Part shown: positions 8,411 through 13,339 of the stretch, one piece after another
How positions within the stretch are numbered: the first letter of the stretch is position 1
How the letters are laid out: each line of letters begins with the position of its first letter
Virus record (IMG/VR): IMGVR_UViG_3300037137_000410
Coordinates: 1 to 32,415 of that record
DNA from: a virus
DNA length: 32,415 nt
Reading direction: 5' to 3' (one strand)
Notes under the pieces: generated by a model
What the model was told of the DNA's origin: nothing
Seen by the model: the letters and a program-made list of their open reading frames with translations, nothing else
Databases searched by the model: none
Made by a program: the position numbers and the translations under genes

Positions 8411-8903
8411 CTGCGCTTCCCGCCCGGCCGGCGAGGAGCTTGGCGAGTTTGGCCCTGGCATCATCCGCCCCACTCTCCTGCGATACCGTTCCCTTCGTCG
8501 CCGTCTCCAGGCCCGCCCGATCCAAGATGCCGAATGCGGCGCGCAGTAGAATGCTTTCGTCCTGCGATGCCAATAGGCTGATCACCTTGCCGACTGCTAC
8601 CGGACTGGCGAGCGCCAACCGCTCCGCCGCATCTTGCAGCGCCCTGACGCTGCGCGTGTCCTTCCAATCTATCGCCAGCTTTGTGACCGTTTCGAGCGCC
8701 TCAGCAAAGTCCGGCTCTTGCTTCCAGCGCATGTGATAGGTGCGCCGATTGCACACCTCGGGCCGCTTCCAGATCGTTTCTTCGGACCTTCCGGCCAATC
8801 GCGCATCCACCAGGGCGATGATCGTCGCTTTCTTCTTCTCCCTGTGCGGCTCTCTCAACCCCGCCAAAGCGGAGGAAACCGCCGCTTCCCACTCAGCCGC
8901 CAC
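8376..8903 (-). CDS. terS: Terminase small subunit-like protein
   Basis: Protein of 175 residues from a GTG start preceded by AAGGGG. The N-terminal 80 residues contain a helix-turn-helix-like stretch (IALVDARLAGRSEETIW, then CNRRTYHMRWKQEPDFAEAL), as in small terminases that recognise pac or cos DNA. The middle is a long helical, possibly oligomerising segment (RSVRALQDAAERLALASPVAVGKV), and the C-terminus is a flexible Gly/Ala tail. It is immediately upstream of the large subunit and overlaps it, the usual pairing. The fold is less conserved than in TerL, so the call rests on the HTH-like segment plus position. Confidence 0.8.
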   Translation of the reverse strand: MAAEWEAAVSSALAGLREPHREKKKATIIALVDARLAGRSEETIWKRPEVCNRRTYHMRWKQEPDFAEALETVTKLAIDWKDTRSVRALQDAAERLALASPVAVGKVISLLASQDESILLRAAFGILDRAGLETATKGTVSQESGADDARAKLAKLLAGRAGSADVGGAGGADGS

Positions 8904-8927
8904 GTCTGCCCCTTGCGGTAAGCTTGA

Positions 8928-8938
8928 TTATCAAGACA
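8928..8938 (+). repeat. Polar intergenic motif, copy 5, degenerate (TTATCAAGACA)
   Basis: Two mismatches. It overlaps the methyltransferase stop and is also part of a small palindrome CTTGATTATCAAG. This is the weakest copy, but position and strand match the others. Confidence 0.5.
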
Positions 8939-9893
8939 CCAGCACCGGCGTAATCCCCAGGCCGCTGACCCGTTCCAGAATCACAGCGCAATACTTCGGA
9001 AGCATCTCGATACCCATGCCCCGCCGCTTGTTGTTGTGCGCGGCGACGATGGTCGTGCCACTGCCGCAAAACGGATCAAGCCACACGTCGCCCGCGTCCG
9101 AGTAGGCGCGCACGAAGAAGTCGGGCAACGCGACGGGAAAGGCTGCGGCGTGCCCAAGCGTGTAGTCCCCACCCGATGCAGAAGACACATCTATGACGTT
9201 GCCGGGGAAAGCGCGTCCCTCTCCCCGCTCCGTAAATGGATCGGCCACGCCCTGCATACTGGAATTGCTTCCTCTCGATTTCGTTGGCACGTTATCGGAC
9301 TGAAATGATACTGACTCGAAACGCGTCTTGCATTTCCCATCCGAAAAGTGATAGACCGGCTCAAACTGGTTTTTGAGTCTGTCGCCGTAAAGACCGGGCA
9401 TTCCCTGATTCTTCCAGCAAAGTTCATCCACGAAGCGCCAACCCCATTCCCGCTTCATCGCCAGCACGAGATCAAACACGTACAGCACCCGCTCGCCGTC
9501 TGCGCAGTGCGGCTTGATGTTCACGAAGAACGAACCATCGGGCGCGAGATGCGCCTTGACGTTGGCCTGCACCGCTTCCCACCATGCCACGTATTCGGCG
9601 GCTGGCGTCCCGCCGTATTGCTCCTTGCGCTGCTCGGCATAGGGCGGGGACGTGAAAACGCCATTGGCCTTGACGCCCGAAAGCAGACGTGTCCAGGAAG
9701 CAGGCTCCCGACAATCGCCGCAGAGTAGACGATGGTCGCCCATACCCCACAGGTCGCCGGGTTGCACGTTCCACTTGGCTTGTAGCTCCTCCGCCTTGTC
9801 GAGCTGTGCGCCCGGATCTTCGGCGGGCTGCGCCGGCGCACGCAATCCACACCGCCGGCCAGCCCAAGCGCCGCGCCGCTTCCACCAGGCCAT
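8931..9893 (-). CDS. DNA N4/N6 methyltransferase, C-terminal part of a broken ParB-MTase fusion
   Basis: From about residue 23 the sequence is a good phage adenine/cytosine-N4 methyltransferase: EDPGAQLDKAEELQAKW, GDHRLLCGDCR, motif IV TSPPY (81-85) and, near the C-terminus, motif I DPFCGSGTTI (273-282). Motif IV before motif I is the beta-class permuted order. It methylates exocyclic amines in DNA from S-adenosylmethionine. Phages often carry this domain fused behind a ParB/sulfiredoxin-like domain; here that domain is in another frame just upstream (9847-10089). Residues 1-22 are an out-of-frame reading of the ParB coding DNA, so the ATG at 9893 may only work by re-initiation after a GGCGGGG. 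All MTase motifs are intact, so activity is possible. Confidence 0.82.
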   Translation of the reverse strand: MAWWKRRGAWAGRRCGLRAPAQPAEDPGAQLDKAEELQAKWNVQPGDLWGMGDHRLLCGDCREPASWTRLLSGVKANGVFTSPPYAEQRKEQYGGTPAAEYVAWWEAVQANVKAHLAPDGSFFVNIKPHCADGERVLYVFDLVLAMKREWGWRFVDELCWKNQGMPGLYGDRLKNQFEPVYHFSDGKCKTRFESVSFQSDNVPTKSRGSNSSMQGVADPFTERGEGRAFPGNVIDVSSASGGDYTLGHAAAFPVALPDFFVRAYSDAGDVWLDPFCGSGTTIVAAHNNKRRGMGIEMLPKYCAVILERVSGLGITPVLVS

Positions 9894-10089
9894 GCCCCGC
9901 CAGGATCGTCTCCCGCCAGGTCACAATCGGCTTACGCTGCCCAAAGCGCCGCAGCGAGGTCATCAGGTCGGTCACCTGCGGCTCGCCGTGGCGATTGTAG
10001 TTTTGCGGATGCGCCTGAAGCTCAGCCACCGCCCCGGTCAGCACACCATCGGGAAAGTGGGGACTCTCAGGCGACTTTGCTTTTGTCAT
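9847..10089 (-). pseudogene. ParB-like N-terminal domain, truncated and frameshifted against the MTase
   Basis: The ATG at 10089 overlaps the stop of the upstream gene (ATGA). About 81 residues read as a ParB-N domain: LQAHPQNYNRH, then LMTSLRRFGQRKPIV, then the signature ILAGHGLVEAARRLGWPAVW. After this the frame turns into non-homologous Arg-rich sequence and ends at 9472, while the MTase continues in another frame. In intact relatives the domain runs on for roughly 60-80 residues (DLP..., ADNRLAE...) before the PAEDPGAQLDKAEEL joint. Both that middle part and the frame are missing, which fits a deletion whose length is not a multiple of three. A sequencing error alone would not remove the middle. 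Confidence 0.7.
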
Positions 10090-10796
10090 TTCTGGCCCAT
10101 CGGCGGCACCGCCGCCGCCCCATTGGCATCCTGCGCTATGGCTACGCGCAGCACGTCCCACTGTTGCGGATCCGCGCTGGCGAGCTTGTCAATCGCCTCG
10201 ACGACTGCCCGCTGTGCGGCAGCCTCCACGTACTGGTCAACCCACCGACACGCCTCATACCACTTCACGTCGCCCCGCTGGCACGCCCCGGCGAGCCGAT
10301 CCATCCCAGGCGTGCCCACCCTGGCTTTCACTGTGAAGACTTGATCACGGTCAATCTGCTCTGGCTTATTGCTCTCAGGATGATGCCGGGCCGTCTGCTT
10401 CGTTTGCTGGGCGGCATCCTCTTTCAGCCGTTGCCGATCCTCGGCCACGATCTGCCGCGCTTCCGCAATGCGCCGGGCATCCTCGGCATCGCGCCGAATC
10501 GTCTGCCGGAACAGCGAGAACCAGTGCGTCAGGATCGCATACGCACACAGGACCAAGTACGCGCTATAGCCCGCCCGCAGCAGCCAACGCTGCTCAACGA
10601 GATTGATGAACGGCGGCTGAAACGTGCCCAGCGTCGTCAGGGCAAACACGCTGCCTAGCACGACGTAGGTCAGCGTATTCCAGACAACGCCGAGCGGCCT
10701 GAACTTGCCCAGCGCCCATAGCAGCGCCAGGTAGAGCTGCGTCGCGCACAACAACGCGTACAGCAGGACGACGCCCTCCCGGGGATAATCTGCCAT
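10086..10796 (-). CDS. Three-helix membrane protein with a cytoplasmic coiled coil
   Basis: Protein of 236 residues whose ATG overlaps the upstream stop (TGATG). Three hydrophobic segments are visible near residues 7-30 (VVLLYALLCATQLYLALLWAL), 36-60 and 72-96 (YLVLCAYAILTHWFSLF). They are followed by a charged, helix-forming stretch (RRDAEDARRIAEARQIVAEDRQRLKED) and a soluble C-terminus of about 90 residues. I do not recognise the family. It is the third of three consecutive membrane-protein genes upstream of the packaging genes. A holin/lysis role or a superinfection/defence role would both fit; nothing in the sequence decides between them. Confidence 0.78.
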   Translation of the reverse strand: MADYPREGVVLLYALLCATQLYLALLWALGKFRPLGVVWNTLTYVVLGSVFALTTLGTFQPPFINLVEQRWLLRAGYSAYLVLCAYAILTHWFSLFRQTIRRDAEDARRIAEARQIVAEDRQRLKEDAAQQTKQTARHHPESNKPEQIDRDQVFTVKARVGTPGMDRLAGACQRGDVKWYEACRWVDQYVEAAAQRAVVEAIDKLASADPQQWDVLRVAIAQDANGAAAVPPMGQK

Positions 10797-11290
10797 CAGT
10801 GCCCGTTAAGCAAAAGCTGCCCCACCGTGTACAACAACACCACGGCCAGCGCCAGCCCGATGACTGCCACCGCCCACGTCTGCCATCCGACCGCCTGCGG
10901 CCGCTCGATGAAGCGGTCGAGATGCTTCTCCAACGTCGCCAACCGCTGGTTCTGGCTTTCGATCTTGACCATCAGCTCCGCCACGTCCGCACGTAACTCA
11001 TCCATATTGCGCACCATGCGCTCGATGCCCGCTGGCCCCCAGTCATTCATCGGCAGCCCGGGCTGGCTGGTAGATTGCGTTGTGCGAGCATTGCGCGCCG
11101 CCCGGTCAAGGTCTGCGTATCGGTCATGTCGATTACACCATTCGATGAGCGCCTGCACGCGTGCGGCTTTGCCGCTATCTGGTGCGCCTAAATCCTCAAA
11201 CGGAATGTTGAGGTCGAACGCCAGCACCCGCAATTCTGTATCCGAAAACTTCTCGGCCAGAAACGTGCGTAGCTCGGCTGCCGTCATCAT
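10796..11290 (-). CDS. Membrane-anchored protein with an effector-associated (death-like) domain
   Basis: Protein of 164 residues (two ATGs in a row at 11290 and 11287; no clear ribosome-binding site, so probably coupled to the upstream gene). Residues about 4-66 (LRTFLAEKFSDTELRVLAFD, then NIPFEDLG, then KAARVQALIEWCNRHDRYADL) follow the helical pattern of bacterial effector-associated domains: F..eEL..L.fdL.i..e.L....k..r...Li....r..r...L. These are adaptor domains described in conflict-system ATPases, proteases and other effectors. Residues about 88-128 form a coiled coil and about 136-158 a single transmembrane helix, with a 6-residue tail. Finding an EAD on a phage membrane anchor is unusual. 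The EAD call is by pattern and moderately sure; the subfamily is not assigned. Confidence 0.72.
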   Translation of the reverse strand: MMTAAELRTFLAEKFSDTELRVLAFDLNIPFEDLGAPDSGKAARVQALIEWCNRHDRYADLDRAARNARTTQSTSQPGLPMNDWGPAGIERMVRNMDELRADVAELMVKIESQNQRLATLEKHLDRFIERPQAVGWQTWAVAVIGLALAVVLLYTVGQLLLNGH

Positions 11291-11296
11291 CAAAGG

Positions 11297-11536
11297 TCAT
11301 TTGCGCACCGGGGAGGGCACGAGCATCCCGATCAGCCCGCCCACCACGGCCGACGGCACGGCGATCAGAAGATCCGAGCCGGGCTTGCCCTGGTAGCTGA
11401 GCAGGCCCACCAACAGGATCGCCGTCATCATGGCCGCACCCAGGAAACCCACCACCAGCCGATACAACAGCGGATCGGTCGCCTGCGATGGCGGCGGCTC
11501 AACTTCCCGGGATATCTGCCGTGCTGGGTCATCCAT
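11297..11536 (-). CDS. Small two-helix membrane protein, holin-like candidate
   Basis: Protein of 79 residues with CGGAG before its ATG. A polar N-terminus of about 25 residues (MDDPARQISREVEPPPSQ) is followed by two hydrophobic segments: RLVVGFLGAAMMTAILLVGL and LLIAVPSAVVGGLIGMLV, ending in SPVRK. Length, two membrane spans and a basic tail are compatible with a class II holin. Many unrelated small phage membrane proteins look the same, and no endolysin gene is recognisable nearby. It is the first gene of the leftward packaging/head operon and lies just past a terminator. Confidence 0.7.
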   Translation of the reverse strand: MDDPARQISREVEPPPSQATDPLLYRLVVGFLGAAMMTAILLVGLLSYQGKPGSDLLIAVPSAVVGGLIGMLVPSPVRK

Positions 11537-11554
11537 GATCTACTCCGTGCGAGA

Positions 11555-11592
11555 CAACAAAAAGGGGCGCACTCATAACGAGTACGCCCCTT
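11555..11592 (-). terminator. Rho-independent terminator, leftward
   Basis: Inverted arms AAGGGGCG (11562-11569) and CGCCCCTT (11585-11592), extended by ACTC/GAGT around a short loop. On the minus strand the stem is followed by TTTTTGTTG. It lies 22 nt past the stop of the 11615-11809 gene and directly upstream of the packaging operon, so that operon needs read-through or a hidden promoter. Confidence 0.82.
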
Positions 11593-11614
11593 CCGGGTAA
11601 CGCGATCTGAATTG

Positions 11615-11809
11615 TTAGCTCTGTTGGCTCACCTGCTCAGTGCGTTTGATGACATCAGAATACGTTTCGACCACCGCCCGCACATTGCCACCTGCCGAGC
11701 CATTCAACGTGATTTTCCAGTTTACCCCAGTACCCACCAGCCGTGCGGCCTCCTCTCGGACAAACCGCGCAACTGCGTCGACGGTTTCTGGAGTGGGGTA
11801 TTGTTCCAT
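11615..11809 (-). CDS. Small protein between an early promoter and a terminator, unknown function
   Basis: Protein of 64 residues from the ATG at 11809. A GTG at 11818 lies directly beside the predicted -10 box and upstream of the predicted transcription start, so it is unlikely to be used. The N-terminal half is a likely helix (ETVDAVARFVREEAARLV), followed by beta-prone NWKITLNGSAGGNVRAVVETY and a polar tail. No family is recognised. The predicted message would start about 3 nt before the ATG, so translation would be nearly leaderless. Position alone (promoter, small gene, terminator, late operon) recalls antiterminator genes, but no motif supports that. Confidence 0.65.
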   Translation of the reverse strand: MEQYPTPETVDAVARFVREEAARLVGTGVNWKITLNGSAGGNVRAVVETYSDVIKRTEQVSQQS

Positions 11810-11818
11810 GACACACAC

Positions 11819-11847
11819 ATTCTACCACGGCGCGCATAGTATGTCAA
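11819..11847 (-). promoter_or_regulatory. Leftward sigma70-like promoter
   Basis: On the minus strand TTGACA (11847-11842), a 17-bp spacer, then TAGAAT (11824-11819). Predicted start near 11812, leading into the 11615-11809 gene. The spacer contains one arm of the 11-bp inverted repeat described in the next entry. Confidence 0.75.
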
Positions 11848-11960
11848 TCCCCTAGACGTAAATCTCCCCGCAGAAGTTACGGCGCCGTGTTGATAACATC
11901 CGTTCTCGCTTCAACCGGAAATCTATTGACAAGGCGTGCGCGCCAACGCACTATGCGCGC
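11830..11960. promoter_or_regulatory. 11-bp inverted repeat, candidate operators
   Basis: GCGCGCATAGT at 11830-11840 and its exact reverse complement ACTATGCGCGC at 11950-11960. The first arm lies inside the spacer of the leftward promoter. The second lies 20 bp after a lone TTGACA at 11926-11931. Two identical opposite arms flanking a promoter fit a repressor that binds both and loops DNA. Confidence 0.5.
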
Positions 11961-12092
11961 TCCGGTAACCCCGAAGGCCCCCCAAAAGCGGCCCATCGCG
12001 ACTTTGTACACCCCTCTGTTGTGATAATACAAATTCCAGCAACACGGGCTGATCTCCAACCTTAACGTTAGCGCACTTCGCCACATTGGGTA
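11848..12092. other. Intergenic control region between divergent transcripts
   Basis: No convincing gene. It holds the distal operator-like arm, a TTGACA at 11926 without a good -10, and one reversed copy of the polar motif at 12017. A short minus-strand frame (11877-12086) shows no family features. This is the most likely genetic-switch region of the element. Confidence 0.6.
12017..12027 (-). repeat. Polar intergenic motif, the one reversed copy (TTATCACAACA on minus)
   Basis: One mismatch and on the opposite strand to all other copies. It is followed on the minus strand by GAGGGG, much as the 12401 copy is followed by GGAGGGG on plus. Confidence 0.65.
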
Positions 12093-12121
12093 TTGACAAT
12101 GATAATGAGCTATGATATATG
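12093..12121 (+). promoter_or_regulatory. Rightward sigma70-like promoter
   Basis: TTGACA at 12093-12098, a 17-bp spacer, then TATATG at 12116-12121, in a locally AT-rich stretch. Predicted start near 12128, about 30 nt before the ATG of the 12161 gene. It probably drives the central plus-strand block. Confidence 0.7.
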
Positions 12122-12160
12122 TATCTCAGAATAACGATTCGATGGATGAGCGGAGGTTAT

Positions 12161-12391
12161 ATGGAAGAAACCAGCAAGGCGATTTTTACCACCGTCAGTT
12201 TTTTCCCATCGCAGAAGCAGATCGTGGCCGACTTTGCCGCGCAGGATCACAGATCGTTTTCCAATGCGTTGCAGGTCATCGTCGAGGATTGGAAGCGGAT
12301 GCGTGAGGCGCTTGCCGATGGGCGGATGGTGGTATTGCAGATCAGGCCCGAGGATCGTCAGCCGATCAGTAACCAGATCGGATTGCAGTGA
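12161..12391 (+). CDS. Ribbon-helix-helix-like small regulator candidate
   Basis: Protein of 76 residues from the ATG at 12161, chosen for the GCGGAGG ribosome-binding site; the frame extends to 12119 without one. The sequence fits a strand-helix-helix plan: AIFTTVSFF (strand), PSQKQIVADFAAQDHRS (helix), then SFSNALQVIVEDWKRMREAL (helix). This is the layout of CopG/Arc-type DNA-binding dimers. It is the first gene after the rightward promoter and beside the operator-like inverted repeat, the expected place for an autoregulator. No direct motif proves DNA binding. Confidence 0.75.
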   Translation: MEETSKAIFTTVSFFPSQKQIVADFAAQDHRSFSNALQVIVEDWKRMREALADGRMVVLQIRPEDRQPISNQIGLQ

Positions 12392-12400
12392 GAATCTTGA

Positions 12401-12411
12401 TTATCACCACA
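12401..12411 (+). repeat. Polar intergenic motif, copy 6 (exact)
   Basis: Exact TTATCACCACA, followed at once by CGGAGGGG, the ribosome-binding site of the 12424 gene. Confidence 0.8.
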
Positions 12412-12423
12412 CGGAGGGGACTC

Positions 12424-12504
12424 ATGGAAGCCTTTCTCATGCTCATGGTGGGCTTCATCGCTATGATCATCCTGGCCTTGATCTGCGCTGCCGGGATCCT
12501 GTAG
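12424..12504 (+). CDS. 26-residue single-helix membrane peptide
   Basis: ATG preceded by CGGAGGGG. The product is one almost uninterrupted hydrophobic segment (FLMLMVGFIAMIILALICAA) with one Glu near the N-terminus. It is followed without a gap by the 12505 gene (TAG then ATG). The very strong ribosome-binding site and the tight spacing to two further small genes support it as real. Membrane peptides of this size act in toxin, lysis or regulatory roles; none can be chosen here. Confidence 0.6.
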   Translation: MEAFLMLMVGFIAMIILALICAAGIL

Positions 12505-12618
12505 ATGCTCGCCAACATCGCACTGTTCATCGGCACATTCGTCATCTGTTCGGCCATACTCTACGGCAGCCTGTGGCTTGCTCGTCATCTCGACGACACC
12601 AACGAGGAGGATCGATGA
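12505..12618 (+). CDS. 37-residue single-helix membrane peptide
   Basis: Starts on the base after the previous stop. Residues 1-27 form a hydrophobic span (ANIALFIGTFVICSAILYGS) followed by a charged tail (ARHLDDTNEEDR) that would face the cytoplasm. The last codons supply the GAGGAGG ribosome-binding site for the next gene, whose ATG overlaps this stop. Translational coupling makes the three genes one unit. No family is recognised. Confidence 0.6.
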   Translation: MLANIALFIGTFVICSAILYGSLWLARHLDDTNEEDR

Positions 12619-12821
12619 AACTCAACACCGCCAAACGTCTGATCGTCGCCGCCGGCATTCTTGCCACCCTGCTCGCACCGGCCGCCGTCCACGCTGCGCC
12701 GGCGCAGAGCAACAGCGCCCGTATCTGCGTCGCGTGGCGCAATCAGTGCATCGCATACCGCTACGTGTTCGGCATCAAGTATTGCACGGTGCATCAGTTT
12801 ACGTGCATCCGGTGGCTGTAG
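12615..12821 (+). CDS. Small secreted four-cysteine protein
   Basis: Protein of 68 residues. The N-terminus is a textbook signal peptide: MKLNTAKR, a hydrophobic core (LIVAAGILATLLAPAAV) and a probable cleavage after HAA or AHA near residue 28. The mature part is about 40 residues with four Cys (ICVAWRNQC, KYC, FTC) and many aromatic residues, suggesting a small disulfide-bonded domain. It follows two membrane peptides in a coupled operon just after the putative regulator. It could be exported to the envelope or medium; role unknown. A lysis-accessory, superinfection-exclusion or signalling peptide are all open. Confidence 0.7.
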   Translation: MKLNTAKRLIVAAGILATLLAPAAVHAAPAQSNSARICVAWRNQCIAYRYVFGIKYCTVHQFTCIRWL

Positions 12822-12842
12822 AGGCACTCCCATGACCCGCCG

Positions 12843-13136
12843 TTGGTCCACTCTCTTCGACATCGCGAAAACCAAGCCGCCGAACTCACCAGGTCGCCTG
12901 GTCGACCTGGTGAGCGCACCTATCGCAATAATCGCCTGAATCTCGATCTGATCCTGTGGCATGACGGGGATGAATCGTGGAAGCTGACCATCAAACGCGC
13001 CGGGTCCATGCCCGATGCTGGCGCTGTAGCCTTCGCCCGCGCCGCCTACCGCGTGCCCGATGAAGCCGTCGAACGGCCGTTCACCAACCGGCGTGAAGTA
13101 TCGCCCAAAACCGGCGTTACCAGGGGCTGGACTTGA
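12843..13136 (+). CDS. Hypothetical protein with uncertain start
   Basis: The frame is open from a TTG at 12843 to 13136 (97 residues). From about residue 26 it looks like real protein: YRNNRLNLDLILWHDGDESW, KLTIKRAGSMPDAGAVAFARAAY, ending in a polar tail. The start is unclear. The only good ribosome-binding site (GAGG) serves an ATG at 12832 in a different frame, giving a 35-residue product that ends at 12939. A frame change within the first 70 bp, near a perfect hairpin at 12886-12913, is possible. No family is recognised. Confidence 0.45.
   Translation: MVHSLRHRENQAAELTRSPGRPGERTYRNNRLNLDLILWHDGDESWKLTIKRAGSMPDAGAVAFARAAYRVPDEAVERPFTNRREVSPKTGVTRGWT
12886..12913. repeat. Perfect 11-bp inverted repeat
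   Basis: TCACCAGGTCG (12886-12896) and CGACCTGGTGA (12903-12913) around a 6-nt loop. No T-run follows, so this is not a classic terminator; it could be an operator or an RNA hairpin. Confidence 0.6.
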
Positions 13137-13295
13137 TCTGGAGAGAGACCGTGTAATCAGACTGTGCCGAGAGCGCCTATCTCAGATTTCCTCCCTCCAA
13201 GACGAGACTGACTGCAAACCAAATGAGGTCCTCCTTTTCTGAGATAGACGCTTTCTGGACAGCCTGAGAACCTGTCCGGTTCCTCCTTTTTGTTC
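13137..13295. other. Non-coding region upstream of the integrase, candidate attP region
   Basis: No convincing gene. It contains the inverted repeat CTATCTCAGA (13177-13186) / TCTGAGATAG (13238-13247) with a 51-bp interval, and a pyrimidine-rich stretch. Palindrome-rich DNA next to an integrase gene is where phage attachment sites usually lie, but no core can be named without the host junctions. Confidence 0.4.
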
Positions 13296-13325
13296 GCCGT
13301 GCTGGGATGTGGGTCCCAGCACGGC
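13296..13325. repeat. Perfect 12-bp inverted repeat before the integrase gene
   Basis: GCCGTGCTGGGA (13296-13307) and TCCCAGCACGGC (13314-13325) with a 6-nt loop. It ends 14 nt before the integrase ATG and just before its AAGGA ribosome-binding site. It could be an mRNA hairpin or a protein-binding site. Confidence 0.65.
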
Positions 13326-13339
13326 AGAAGGAAAACATA

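Noticed and set aside
7331-8581. 416-residue plus-strand frame across the terminase genes
   Set aside because: Antisense to terL and terS; Arg/Pro-rich with no motif, while the minus frames have full terminase signatures.
11926-11957. TTGACA at 11926 as another rightward promoter
   Set aside because: No good -10 at the right spacing; only CTATGC-like sequence at 19-20 bp.
11877-12086. 69-residue minus-strand frame in the control region, beginning near a motif copy with GAGGGG after it
   Set aside because: Composition (many Trp and Arg, no helix or strand pattern), overlap with operator-like repeats, and no family resemblance. A GTG at 12011 after the motif would give 44 residues, still unconvincing.
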